Assembly: GCA_020161145.1 (NCBI GenBank)
Contig: JAIUPQ010000003.1
Location: forward strand, 310,001-374,000
Length of the DNA: 64,000 nucleotides
Source of the DNA: Pseudomonadota bacterium
GTDB taxonomy: Bacteria > Pseudomonadota > Gammaproteobacteria > Burkholderiales > Burkholderiaceae_C
Direction of reading: 5' to 3'
Shown: positions 44,053-53,231 of the stretch, in pieces
Position numbering within the stretch: position 1 is the stretch's first letter
How the letters are laid out: each line of letters opens with the position of its first letter
Made by a program: the position numbers and the translations under genes
Notes under the pieces: model-generated
The model's database searches: none
What the model saw: only the letters and a program-made list of their open reading frames with translations
What the model was told of the DNA's origin: nothing

Positions 44053-45861
44053 CTACACCCCCAACCGCCGCGCCAACGTCCCCTCGCCGCTGACCGTGAC
44101 CAGCAGCCTGTGGGTGGCGCGGGTGGCGCCGACGTAAAACAGCCGCGCCGCCTCGGCCTCGTCGCCGTCGGTGGCGTGGGTGAGCTGGGCCACGCCTGGC
44201 ATGGCGACGACGGGGAACTCCAGCCCTTTGCTGACCTTGAGCGTCAGCACGTGGATCACGTCCTCTGCGGGTTTGAACTCACCGCTGCGGCGGCGCACCT
44301 GATGCGGCAGGTGCAGGCGGCGCAGCGCGGTGGCGCAGGCGCCCAGCACGTCGTGGTCGGGGCAGATGATGGCCATCTCGCCCCAGGCGTGGCCCTCCTC
44401 GTGCGCCGCCTGCAGGTGCTGGGCCACGGCCAGCGCCTCGTCGCGCAGATTGGGCAGGCGCACCACCAGCGGTTCGCGGCCCTCGCGCCCGCCGCTGACC
44501 GGGCGGATCAGCGGCACGCCGTCTTCGTCCACCTCGTGCGGCTGTAGCAACTCGGCCGCCACGCGGTGGGCCAGCGCCAGAATCTGCCGCGTGTTGCGGT
44601 AGTTGATCTTGAGGATGGTGGTGCGGCCCTGGGCCTGGATGCCCACGCTCTTGAAGCTGAAGGCGCGGGCGCGGCGGCCATAGATGTTCTGTGCGTCGTC
44701 GTAGAGCACCAGCAGGCTGTGGGTGGCCGGATCCACCATCTGCGCCACCAGCTTCAGCCACTCGGGGCGAAAGTCGTGCCCCTCGTCGATGAGCACGGCC
44801 TGATACTGGCCGGCCGGAATGTGGCCGCGCGCCACGCCGCGGATGACGCCCTCCACCATGGCGTCGAACAGCTGCGGCCCTTGCGGCGGCAGATCCTGGC
44901 CGAAGGCGATCAACTGCTGGCGACACCAGCGGTGGAAGTGGCGCGCATGCACGCGGTCGGCCAGCCCCCTGGCCTCGAAATGGCTGGCCAGTTGCGTGCC
45001 CAGCGGCTCGTTGAAGCACAGCACCAGAATGGGCTTGGCGCTGGCCGCCGTCGCGCGCGCCAGGTATTCGGCCCGGTAGCCCAGGATCATGGTCTTGCCC
45101 GAGCCGGCCACGCCGTGGATGACGCGGTGGCCATCGCCCAGGCTGCGCGCCAGTTGCTCCTGCTGCAAGTCCATCACCTGCATCACGTCCGGCAACTCGG
45201 CCTCGGGCGTGGCGTCGAAGAGGCCTTGCTGCTGCGGCACGCGCACCTCGGGGAACATGATCCAGCGCACGCGGTCGATCTGCGGCAGCGTCATCAGGCC
45301 GTCGAAGGCGTACGGGAACATCTGCCACAGCCGCCGCTGGAACGCCTCGACATCGCCCCCTTCGGGCATCTCGTCGCTGCAGATGACGCGGTCGGGCTCC
45401 ATGGCCTCGCCCAGCCCCGCCGCTTCAAACTGGCGGCGCGTGATGCGGGTGAACACCACGCCATGGCCCCAGGGAAACAGCAGCTTGCCCTGGTGCGGGC
45501 CGCTGGCGGCCACGAGCTGGGCGTCGCGCTCCAGCTCGCGCACCACCTGGATGGCGCCATGGCGGGCCTGCGCCAGCGGGTTGATGACGACTTTGACGCG
45601 GCCGTCGGGCACGATCTCGACGATCTGCCGCGTGGCGCGGGAGATGGTCTCCAGCCGCCAGTCCTTGGTCTCCAGAATGAGCAGGCCGCGCCCGGGGTGC
45701 AACACCACAAAGTCGGGCTGCGTCTGCTTGGGGCCCATGGGTACGTCGTACCACAGCAGGTAATCGTCGTCGAGCTGCTGCTCCAGCCGCTGCGCCAGCC
45801 GCCGCTCGCCGCTGGTCATGCGCGCGGTACAACTGCCCAGCGCGGGAATCAGGGTTGCCAT
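44053..45861 (-). CDS. NERD-domain UvrD/Rep-type helicase
   Basis: A 602-residue protein. Residues about 15-125 form a nuclease-related (NERD) domain with the PDFVVLHPGRGLLILETKDW strand pattern (Asp and ExK). From about 235 it is a superfamily 1 helicase: Walker A GVAGSGKT (250-257), Walker B IDEGHD, INYRNTRQIL (motif IV), and the C-terminal motifs HVLTLKVSKGLEFPVV and RLFYVGATRATHRLLV. NERD plus helicase proteins of this kind are found scattered in bacteria; their cellular role is unclear. It stands alone in an accessory patch. Confidence 0.85.
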   Translation of the reverse strand: MATLIPALGSCTARMTSGERRLAQRLEQQLDDDYLLWYDVPMGPKQTQPDFVVLHPGRGLLILETKDWRLETISRATRQIVEIVPDGRVKVVINPLAQARHGAIQVVRELERDAQLVAASGPHQGKLLFPWGHGVVFTRITRRQFEAAGLGEAMEPDRVICSDEMPEGGDVEAFQRRLWQMFPYAFDGLMTLPQIDRVRWIMFPEVRVPQQQGLFDATPEAELPDVMQVMDLQQEQLARSLGDGHRVIHGVAGSGKTMILGYRAEYLARATAASAKPILVLCFNEPLGTQLASHFEARGLADRVHARHFHRWCRQQLIAFGQDLPPQGPQLFDAMVEGVIRGVARGHIPAGQYQAVLIDEGHDFRPEWLKLVAQMVDPATHSLLVLYDDAQNIYGRRARAFSFKSVGIQAQGRTTILKINYRNTRQILALAHRVAAELLQPHEVDEDGVPLIRPVSGGREGREPLVVRLPNLRDEALAVAQHLQAAHEEGHAWGEMAIICPDHDVLGACATALRRLHLPHQVRRRSGEFKPAEDVIHVLTLKVSKGLEFPVVAMPGVAQLTHATDGDEAEAARLFYVGATRATHRLLVTVSGEGTLARRLGV

Positions 45862-45934
45862 GGGGTGATGTTAGGCGCATGGCCGCAGGGAGCAGCCCGC
45901 CGCCACGCCACCACCGGCGAACCCAGGCCCGGAC

Positions 45935-46993
45935 TCAAGGGGCCATCGGCTCCAGCAGGAACATGCCCCGCTTCCCGTCCGTCATGAGGGCGAACACCAG
46001 AATCTGCCCCCGGTTGTTCAAATGTGCCTGTACCGCCATGGCCACGAGCGCGGGCCATGGGCTGCTCGGATCGACCAGGTCGAGCAAAAGATGGGGTCCC
46101 GAATCGGCATCGCGGTATTTGATGCGGCGCTCCGTGAAACTGTACTCATGCCACACCACCTGCCCTGCATTGTTGATGTTCCCAATTGGTTTGCTATAGG
46201 CCTCGTAAGGCGCATCCAGCAGCATGTAGCGGCCCTGGCGGTCAGACACAAACACAGCGCACTTGTCGCTGTCGCAGAAGCAGCCGAGCACTTGGCCGCT
46301 GTCGTTGATGTCCAGCCCGCAATACGCGGCACGCCCGTCTTGCATGATCAAGGGCCGCGCACCATGCTCAGGCGACCAGCGAACAGGCACTTTGTCAAAG
46401 AACGTCCGGTTGTTCCATGTCGATATCAACAACTCACCGCTGTTGTTGATGGCGATGGCTTGGGTGCCGGCGGGCTCGGAGAGCGGCCGGGGTTGCTGGG
46501 GGGCCAGGCTGCCATCGGGCTGCCAGACGGCGGCCCGCCTGCGCGTGCGAATGGAACCGGCCACCACACCGGCATCGTTGATGACATAGGCTTCCCCCCA
46601 TTTGGTACCCGGCGGCACCTCCAGCATCACCATGCCGCGTTCCGGATGCCAGGTGTAGCTGCCACGTACGCCGTGTTTCTGGCGGTAAAAGACCACCACC
46701 GTGCCGTCGGCACTGAGTGCCCTCGCCTCCTCACCAAAAACCGCTTTCAGCGGTGGAATTGGCACCCTCACCCACCCGCCGCCGACTACGCTGACCCATA
46801 CCGTGCCCCCACCACCGCAGGAAAAAGCGATCTGCCCCGCATCATTGAATGCGACCGGCCCACAGCCATAGTATTGGTCGTCGCCGTAGGGGCCTTCCAC
46901 CGGCGTCATGCTGAACATCGGCGCTGCGCACGCCACCGGAGCCACGACCCAGACCGCGACCGCGCGCAGCCAACGTAAGCATGACGACCACAT
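45935..46993 (-). CDS. Exported HAF-repeat-like protein
   Basis: A 352-residue protein with a signal peptide (cleavage near ACAAP). It carries about six copies of a short beta motif of the form N(D/N)xGQ(I/V): AFNDAGQIAF, VINDAGVVAG, AINNSGELLI, DINDSGQVLG, NINNAGQVVW and HLNNRGQILV, spaced about 35-60 residues, suggesting a beta-propeller. This resembles HAF-repeat extracellular proteins. No enzymatic motif is visible; probably periplasmic or secreted. Confidence 0.7.
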   Translation of the reverse strand: MWSSCLRWLRAVAVWVVAPVACAAPMFSMTPVEGPYGDDQYYGCGPVAFNDAGQIAFSCGGGGTVWVSVVGGGWVRVPIPPLKAVFGEEARALSADGTVVVFYRQKHGVRGSYTWHPERGMVMLEVPPGTKWGEAYVINDAGVVAGSIRTRRRAAVWQPDGSLAPQQPRPLSEPAGTQAIAINNSGELLISTWNNRTFFDKVPVRWSPEHGARPLIMQDGRAAYCGLDINDSGQVLGCFCDSDKCAVFVSDRQGRYMLLDAPYEAYSKPIGNINNAGQVVWHEYSFTERRIKYRDADSGPHLLLDLVDPSSPWPALVAMAVQAHLNNRGQILVFALMTDGKRGMFLLEPMAP

Positions 46994-47044
46994 CGCCGTT
47001 CTCCCCCAGGGTAGTGTGAGAGCAGCCTATACCGCTATTTGCCT

Positions 47045-47517
47045 TCACGCATGCGGCCAAACCCGCAGGTCGGCAGCCGGCCCCTCCGCCATCGTCGCCT
47101 GGCGCAAGCCGATCGCATCGCCGGCCGCCGTGACCTCAATCACCTCATCAAACCCTTCACCCAGGCTCGGCGCCTGCAGGCTGTCATGCACATGCTGGAT
47201 CGTGGCCTCGGCGATGCGTGCGTTGCCGCTGTGGCCGGCGTTGCGCGCCTTCGCCACCGCCAACGGCCGCAAAAGTAGATGGTGCGGGCGGGGCTCTGCG
47301 CCAACTTCCGCGCCACCCAGGTGGACTTGCCCGCGCCTTGCAAGCCCATCACCACGTAGAGCGTGGCGTCGCCGCCCAGCACGGCCAGCCGCTGCGCCAG
47401 CCGTGCATAGGCCTGCGTCCAGGCGGCGCGGCCAGCCTCCGGGCTGATGGGTTGGCTGCCGCCGAGGTTCAGGAATTGGTCGGGGTCAATGTGGCATGAC
47501 GGCGCGGTGGCGCTCAC
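47045..47517 (-). pseudogene. P-loop ATPase/kinase remnant, frameshifted
   Basis: The first part, from GTG 47517, encodes SCHIDPDQFLNLGGSQPISP and a clear Walker A (LYVVMGLQGAGKSTWVARKL), then after ARTIYF the frame is lost near 47275. The continuation PLAVAKARNAG and EATIQHVHDSLQAPSLGEGF is in another frame, with a deletion of roughly 25 residues between. Intact homologues are AAA_33-type ATPases/kinases of about 160-180 residues. It overlaps the upstream gene by GTGA, so it was the second gene of a pair. Confidence 0.75.
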
Positions 47518-47816
47518 GCCTCCACCGCATACACCACCACCCGCGGCGGCCCCGCCAGCAGGGTGCGCCATTCGGCCAGCCAGCGCTGCATCTCGGGGTC
47601 GTGTTCCACGCGCTGCTGGTCGGCATCGAACGCCGCCACGGTGGCATAGGCGACGACCTCGATGAAGACATCGGGATCGTCCACCTGTTGCAACAGCCGC
47701 ACGCTGATGTCACCCGGCGCCTCATAGAACGGGATAGCGCGGGCCAGGAAGGCACGCAGCGCGTCGGCACCGCCGGGCGGGACGCGCAAGTGCAGGTGCA
47801 GTTCTCTGGCGCTCAT
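47514..47816 (-). CDS. Small dimeric alpha/beta-barrel protein (ABM/NIPSNAP-like)
   Basis: A 100-residue protein with the beta-alpha-beta pattern of antibiotic-biosynthesis-monooxygenase/NIPSNAP-like proteins (ELHLHLRVPPGGADALRAFL, VFIEVVAYATVAAFDADQ). The match is weak and no catalytic residue can be named. It overlaps the P-loop ATPase remnant by 4 bases. Confidence 0.55.
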   Translation of the reverse strand: MSARELHLHLRVPPGGADALRAFLARAIPFYEAPGDISVRLLQQVDDPDVFIEVVAYATVAAFDADQQRVEHDPEMQRWLAEWRTLLAGPPRVVVYAVEA

Positions 47817-47865
47817 GCGGGGGAGTCTACGCCTGGCTGGCGTTGGTGATGGTGGCGTGTGCGGC

Positions 47866-48100
47866 GCCGGCACGGGGCAGCGGCCACGCGGCCCGACGAC
47901 TGGCCCTGGGCTGCGCCCAGGGTGCCCTCCAGTGCTCGCTGCGGATGCCCCGTCGCCGAACTCCCGCCGCTCGCAAGGCTCGCTCTGGTTAAACAGCGGC
48001 GCCGAGTCAGACCACGAAGCGCGCCTGACGGCGCGCGGGCAGCCTCCGCTGCGCGCTTCGGCTGCGTCAACGGGCCGCGTGGCCGCTGCCCCATGCCGGC
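47866..48100. repeat. 30-bp inverted repeat, one mismatch
   Basis: GCCGGCACGGGGCAGCGGCC plus ACGCGGCCCG (47866-47895) is the reverse complement of 48071-48100 except for one base. The arms are 175 bases apart. At RNA level they could close a large stem-loop; at DNA level they may be a mobile extragenic repeat. Confidence 0.75.
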
Positions 48101-48158
48101 ACCGAGTTGGGGGCATGCCACGGTTGTTGGGCGCGGTGGCACACCAACCCATCAGCAC

Positions 48159-48389
48159 GCGCCAGCCGGCACCCGGCGGTGGCGACTTTTGGGGCGGCGA
48201 GAAGCGCCGTGTTGGCGTCGGCGCGCGCAGCGCGCTTCGTAAACTGACTTGCCGTGGCTGTCTGAGCGGAACGCGCGTCAGCGCGTGCAGCGAGTTCCAC
48301 GGCGCGGCGTCAACGCGAGCATCACAGCGGAGTCGGCGCGGCAGCGCCGACCGCCCCAGCAGGAGCCACCGCCGGGTGCCGGCTGGCGC
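48159..48389. repeat. Perfect 25-bp inverted repeat
   Basis: GCGCCAGCCGGCACCCGGCG followed by GTGGC (48159-48183) is exactly mirrored at 48365-48389, 181 bases away. The arms include shorter inner palindromes (GCCGGC). The right arm ends 45 bases before the htpG stop, so a transcript from htpG would run into it. Confidence 0.8.
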
Positions 48390-48434
48390 GGGCGGCGCAG
48401 TGTTACACCACCCCGCACCACACCCCAACAACCC

Positions 48435-50321
48435 TCACCCCAACAACACCCGATTCACCCGCGCCACATGCGCCGCCGGGTCTTCCAGCTGCCCGCCCTC
48501 GGCCAGCAGCGCGCCGTCCAGCAAGATGTTGGCCAGGTCGTCAAAGCGCGCGTCGCTCTCCAGCCGCTTGACCAGCGCGTGCTCGGGGTTGATTTCCAGA
48601 ATGGGCAACGAGGCATCGCCCGGCTGGCCCTGGCCGGCCTGTTTCAACAGGCGCGCCAGGTGGGCGCTCATGGCGCCGTCGTCCACCACCACGCAGGCGG
48701 GCGAGTCCACGAGGCGGGTGGTCACGCGCACGTCTTTGGCGCGGCCAGCCAGCGTGGTCTTCAGGCGCTCCAGCAGCGGCTTCAAGGCCTCGCTGGCGGC
48801 TTCGGCCTGCTGCTTCTCGGCTTCGTCCTGCAGCGTGCCCAGATCGACGGCGCCCTTGGCCACGCTTTGCAGCGCGTGGCCTTCAAACTCGTGCAGGTGC
48901 GACAGCATCCACTCGTCCACGCGGTCGGTCAGCAACAGCACCTCGATGCCCTTCTTGCGAAAGACCTCGAGCTGCGGGCTGCTCTTGGCCGCCGCCAGGC
49001 TGTCGGCGGTGATGTAGTAGAGGGTGTCCTGGCCCTCTTTCATCCGGCTCACGTAGCCGGCCAGCGAGACGCCTTCGTCGGCGTGGGTGGAGGCAAAGCG
49101 CAGCAGCTTGGCCAGGCGCTCCTGGTTCTGGAAGTCTTCGCCCAACCCCTCCTTGAGCACGGCACCAAAGCCGTTCCAGAACGTCTGGTACTTGGCCTTG
49201 TCGTCGTCGCTGTCGCTGTCGGCCAGCCCTTCGAGCATGGCCAGCACGCGCTTGGTGCTGCCCTCGCGGATGGCGCGCACGTCGCGGCTTTCCTGCAGCA
49301 GCTCGCGGCTGACGTTGAGCGGCAGGTCGGCCGAGTCGATCACGCCCTTGACGAAGCGCAGGTAGACGGGCATCAGCGCCTCGGCGTCGTCCATGATGAA
49401 GACGCGCTTCACATACAACTTGACGCCGCCCCGGCTGTCGCGGTTCCACAGGTCGAACGGCGCCTTGGCCGGGATGTAGAGCAGCTGGGTGTACTCGCTG
49501 CGGCCCTCGACGCGGTTGTGCGTGTAGGCCAGCGGGGGCTGGCTGTCGTGGCTGATCTGCTCGTAGAAGGCCACGTACTCAGCCTCGGTGATCTCGCTCT
49601 TGGGGCGTGTCCACAGCGCGGCAGCCTTGTTGACCGGGTCCCAGCCCTCACCCTTGACGTAGGCCGACTTTTCGGTGTCCCAGGTCTCGGCCTGCATCAG
49701 CACCGGCAGGGCGATGTGGTCCGAGTACTTGCCAATGATGCTGCGCAACTTCCAGCTGCTGAGGAACTCGGCCTCGTCTTCGCGCAGGTGCAGGATGACG
49801 TCGGTGCCACGGCCCGCGCGGGTGATGGCTTCCAGCTCGTACTCGCCGGTGCCATCAGAGGCCCAGCGCACGCCGTGGTTGGCCGGCAGGCCGGCGCGGC
49901 GACTCTCCACCGTGATGCGGTCGGCCACGATGAAGCCCGAGTAAAAGCCCACGCCGAACTGGCCAATGAGGTTGGCGTCCTTCTTCTGGTCGCTCTCCAG
50001 CGCGGCCATGAACTCGCGCGTGCCGCTCTTGGCAATGGTGCCCAGGTTGGCGGCCGCCTCGGCCTCGCTCATGCCAATGCCGTTGTCGCTGATGGTCAGC
50101 GTGCGGGCCTCGGCGTCGTAGGCCACGTGGATGGCCAGGTCGGGCGCGTCCTCCAGCAACTCGGGCTTGGCCAGGGCCTCGTAGCGCAGCTTGTCGCAGG
50201 CGTCGGAGGCGTTGGAGATCAGCTCGCGCAGAAAAATCTCTTTGTTGGAATAGAGCGAGTGCGTGACCAGGTGCAGGATCTGCTGCACCTCGGCCTGGAA
50301 GGCGTGGGTTTGTTTGGTCAT
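48435..50321 (-). CDS. htpG: Molecular chaperone HtpG (Hsp90)
   Basis: A 628-residue Hsp90. The N-terminal GHKL ATPase shows [20 protein letters not shown] (Glu/Asn of the ATP site), TISDNGIGM and [15 protein letters not shown]; the middle domain has the catalytic Arg region [20 protein letters not shown]. Length is normal. Cytosolic, acts with DnaK in folding. It appears monocistronic. Confidence 0.97.
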   Translation of the reverse strand: MTKQTHAFQAEVQQILHLVTHSLYSNKEIFLRELISNASDACDKLRYEALAKPELLEDAPDLAIHVAYDAEARTLTISDNGIGMSEAEAAANLGTIAKSGTREFMAALESDQKKDANLIGQFGVGFYSGFIVADRITVESRRAGLPANHGVRWASDGTGEYELEAITRAGRGTDVILHLREDEAEFLSSWKLRSIIGKYSDHIALPVLMQAETWDTEKSAYVKGEGWDPVNKAAALWTRPKSEITEAEYVAFYEQISHDSQPPLAYTHNRVEGRSEYTQLLYIPAKAPFDLWNRDSRGGVKLYVKRVFIMDDAEALMPVYLRFVKGVIDSADLPLNVSRELLQESRDVRAIREGSTKRVLAMLEGLADSDSDDDKAKYQTFWNGFGAVLKEGLGEDFQNQERLAKLLRFASTHADEGVSLAGYVSRMKEGQDTLYYITADSLAAAKSSPQLEVFRKKGIEVLLLTDRVDEWMLSHLHEFEGHALQSVAKGAVDLGTLQDEAEKQQAEAASEALKPLLERLKTTLAGRAKDVRVTTRLVDSPACVVVDDGAMSAHLARLLKQAGQGQPGDASLPILEINPEHALVKRLESDARFDDLANILLDGALLAEGGQLEDPAAHVARVNRVLLG

Positions 50322-50378
50322 GGGTGTGGTGGGCCAGAAAGAGTGAACGCCGCGCAGATGGGGGCGCGGCGACGGATT

Positions 50379-52106
50379 TCAAGTTGCGGCGGTGACGCTG
50401 GGCGGTGCGCTGAGGGCCTGCCACAGGGTGCCGTCGGCCCGCACGTGGCCATCGGCGGCCAACTGCTCGTAAATGGCATTGAGCGAGCGCACGGCCAGCG
50501 CGTGGCGGTCGGTGGGCACGTCGCCATAGACGGTGGCCACCAAGGCCGCCGTGGTGGCCGGCCCCTGGGCGTCGAGCGCCCGCCAGGCCTTGGCCTCGCG
50601 GCCTCGGCGGTGGGCCAGCAGGCGCCGCACCTCGCCATGGGCATCGGCCATCAGAAAGCCGTGGCCGGGGGCCAGCCAGGCCAGCGGCTCCTCAAGCAGC
50701 CGCTCCAGCGAGGCCAGATAGGCGCGCATATCGCCATCGGGCGGGTTGATGACCACGGTGCTGCCCTGCATGATGTGGTCGCCGGTAAAGAGCAGCCCCT
50801 CTTGCTCCAGCAGCCAGCACAGGTGGTTGGACGCATGGCCCGGCGTGGCCACGGCGCGCAGCGTGCAGCCGGGCGCGGCGGTGATGCGCTCACCGTCGGT
50901 GGGCTGGTGGTCGGGCGCAAACGCGGCGTCCTGCCACTCGGGGTGAGCGGCCACGCGGCCGATCACCTGGGCGCCGGTGGCCGCCTTGAGCAAGGCCGTG
51001 GCCGGCGAGTGGTCTTGATGGGTGTGGGTCAGCACGATGCGGGTGATGCGCGCCGGCGCCGCCGCCGCGATCAAGGCCTGCACATGGGCCGGGGCATCGT
51101 GGCCCGCTTCGCTCAGCGGGCCGGGGTCGAGCACGGCCGCCTCGGTGGCGCCGGGCGACGACAGCACATAGCTGTTGGTGCCCGGCCCGCTCATCAGCCC
51201 GCCGTTGCCGCAGGTGATGCGCTTGAGCAGCGGCGAGAGCGTCACCACGCGGCCCGCCACCAGGTCCACATAGGCCGTGCCCTGCCCTTGCGGGTCCAGC
51301 CGCGCCACCTCGGCAAACGCCGGGTGGTCGGGCAGCACCGGCCATGGCCCTTGCGCGTTGCGGGCCAGGCGCGGCATCACGCGCGCCGGCGGCGTGCGGG
51401 CGGCGGTGGCGTCCCAGAAGGCCTGGGCCGTGGCATGGCGGCCGGCGTCCTGCAGCAGCGCGCGGGTCACGGGCAGCATCTTGAGGTTGCGCGCGCTTGA
51501 CAGCGCCTCGGTGGGCGTCAGCCAGGCCAACTCCTGCGCCTCGCCGTCGTCGGCCTCGGCGGCCAGCCCCGGCGGCGCCACGGCCACGAAAAAGCGGGTG
51601 TCAAAGCGCTGCGGCATGCCCAGCGGCGTCAGCCAGTGGCCGTGGTAGGCGAGCGCATCCGCCCGCAGCGCCAGGCCGTGGCGGCGGCACAGCGCCACAA
51701 AGTCGGTGTCCTCGTGGCCGCGCGCGCGCGCGGCCACGGCCGCGTCCACCGCGCCATCGGCCCACAGCAGACCCACCTCTTCATAGCACTCGCGCAGCCC
51801 GCCCAGCAGGTAGAGGGCGCCCCCTTTGGTCACGCCCATGCGGGCGTTCAGCGCGGCTTCGTCCAGACCCTTGGCCAGCGCCGGCAGCTCGGCATCGGCC
51901 GCATCCAGCACGCCGCCCGGGAAGACCCAGACGCCGCTGCGCATGTCGCCCTGGCGCACGCCGCGGCGCAGCAGCAGCACCTCGATGCCGGCCGTGCCAT
52001 CGCGCACGGTGATGACGCTGGCCGAGCGCCGTGCGCCCTGGGCGTCGGCGTCTTGTGGGTCCAGCAAATCGTGAGGAAGTGGCGGATGTTTGCTCATGGT
52101 GGCCAT
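50379..52106 (-). CDS. NUDIX hydrolase fused to MBL-fold hydrolase
   Basis: A protein of about 575 residues with two enzymatic domains. Residues about 25-245 are NUDIX of the NUDT19 type: VWVFPGG is separated by a long insert from LRECYEEVGLLW (RExxEExGL). Residues about 290-500 are a metallo-beta-lactamase fold of the LACTB2 type with all metal motifs: VLTHTHQDHSPA (HxHxDH), ATPGHASN, FTGDHIM and LAPGHG, followed by a winged-helix-like tail. The start is ATG 52106 or 52097. A joint role in nucleotide/CoA turnover and RNA or thioester hydrolysis is conceivable but not shown. Confidence 0.85.
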   Translation of the reverse strand: MATMSKHPPLPHDLLDPQDADAQGARRSASVITVRDGTAGIEVLLLRRGVRQGDMRSGVWVFPGGVLDAADAELPALAKGLDEAALNARMGVTKGGALYLLGGLRECYEEVGLLWADGAVDAAVAARARGHEDTDFVALCRRHGLALRADALAYHGHWLTPLGMPQRFDTRFFVAVAPPGLAAEADDGEAQELAWLTPTEALSSARNLKMLPVTRALLQDAGRHATAQAFWDATAARTPPARVMPRLARNAQGPWPVLPDHPAFAEVARLDPQGQGTAYVDLVAGRVVTLSPLLKRITCGNGGLMSGPGTNSYVLSSPGATEAAVLDPGPLSEAGHDAPAHVQALIAAAAPARITRIVLTHTHQDHSPATALLKAATGAQVIGRVAAHPEWQDAAFAPDHQPTDGERITAAPGCTLRAVATPGHASNHLCWLLEQEGLLFTGDHIMQGSTVVINPPDGDMRAYLASLERLLEEPLAWLAPGHGFLMADAHGEVRRLLAHRRGREAKAWRALDAQGPATTAALVATVYGDVPTDRHALAVRSLNAIYEQLAADGHVRADGTLWQALSAPPSVTAAT

Positions 52107-52130
52107 TGTCGGTGCGTTATCCTCAACCGC

Positions 52131-53192
52131 ATGAGCCGGACGTGGACGCATGCCGTGATGGGGGCGCTGCTGCTGGCCGCGCTGGCACCCGCGTGGGCCA
52201 GCGACATCACCATCCGCCGCATGGGTGCGGCCGACGACGTCAGCCCCACGCTCCACGGCCCCGCCTTCTACCTCAAGGGCGATGGCCCACCCGAGGTCTA
52301 TTCCTTCGATGCCTTCGCCCGCGAGATTGCGCTGGGCGAGCCGCTGGACGTGGTGGTGCTGGGCGCCAGCTACGCCAACTACGACGGCGAATGCGCCATC
52401 CTCGAGGCGCTGGACAGCATCAATTCCTGCACCACCGTGGTCATCCGCGACGACCAGAACACCAACGATGCGCGCGTGCGCGAGGTGCTGCAACAGGCCG
52501 AGATCATCTACTTCCGGGGCGGCGACCAGTGCAACTTCGTGCACTGGAAGTATTCCGCCGTGCATGAAGAGGTGGAGGAGTTGGTCGAGCGCGGCGGCGG
52601 CACCGGCGGCGGCAGTGCGGGCCTGGCCATCCAGGGTTCGCTGGCCGTCTACGACGGCTGCACCGGCAGCACCAGCTCGCCCTCGGCCCTGGCCGACCCC
52701 TACACCGCCAGCATCAGCTTCACCACCGAGTTGTTCCATTGGCCGCACCTGGACAACGTCATCATGGACAGCCACTTCGTCAAACGCGACCGCATGGGCC
52801 GGCTGATGACGTTTCTGTGCCGCCAGCAGGCGCTGGGCCGCGCCGAGGCGGCCTGGGGCCTGGGCCTGACCGACGGCGGCGTGATGCTGGTCGATCGCGA
52901 CGGCATCGGCACGGTGTGGAACGAGCCTGCCTACGTGGTGCTGGCCGACGGCAACCACGCCGGTTGTGGCGATGAGCGCCAGCCCCTGACCTACCAGGGC
53001 TTCAAGGTCTGGCGCCTGGCGCCGGGCGAGCAGTACGACTTCATGATCCGGCCGCACAAGGGCTACTACACCGTGGACGTGAAGGGTGGTACCTTGAGCA
53101 CCGACCCCTACCAATACCCGCCGGCCCGGCCGGCCGACAAACAGACCTTCCCGCACGCCCGCAAAGCCAGCCCTGCCCGGTCGCTGCGCTGA
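52131..53192 (+). CDS. Exported cyanophycinase-like peptidase (S51)
   Basis: A 353-residue protein with a signal peptide ending near PAWASD. The fold matches the cyanophycinase/S51 family: EIIYFRGGDQCNFVHW precedes GGGTGGGSAGLAIQG, whose Ser is the nucleophile position, and MDSHFVKRDRMGRL and GIGLTDGG-like text (GLGLTDGGVMLVDRDG) follow. Typical cyanophycinases have GTSAGA, so the nucleophile elbow is slightly changed. It is divergent from the NUDIX-MBL gene and stands alone. Cyanophycin or another isoaspartyl peptide outside the cytosol may be the substrate. Confidence 0.8.
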   Translation: MSRTWTHAVMGALLLAALAPAWASDITIRRMGAADDVSPTLHGPAFYLKGDGPPEVYSFDAFAREIALGEPLDVVVLGASYANYDGECAILEALDSINSCTTVVIRDDQNTNDARVREVLQQAEIIYFRGGDQCNFVHWKYSAVHEEVEELVERGGGTGGGSAGLAIQGSLAVYDGCTGSTSSPSALADPYTASISFTTELFHWPHLDNVIMDSHFVKRDRMGRLMTFLCRQQALGRAEAAWGLGLTDGGVMLVDRDGIGTVWNEPAYVVLADGNHAGCGDERQPLTYQGFKVWRLAPGEQYDFMIRPHKGYYTVDVKGGTLSTDPYQYPPARPADKQTFPHARKASPARSLR

Positions 53193-53231
53193 CCTCCGGC
53201 CCGGGTGGCGCCGACGCCGCGCCGGGGGGTG

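Larger units (their letters stand above)
47817..48434. other. Non-coding stretch with two long inverted repeats
   Basis: About 620 bases between a small gene and htpG with no convincing coding sequence in any frame; the open frames present are arginine/proline-rich shadows. It carries two long inverted repeats (listed separately) and several smaller GC palindromes. It resembles the repetitive extragenic DNA often found in Comamonadaceae. Confidence 0.6.

Noticed and set aside
47817-48434. Possible arginine/proline-rich genes in the gap before htpG
   Set aside because: Frames on both strands cross the inverted repeats, lack ribosome sites and show no family resemblance; treated as non-coding.
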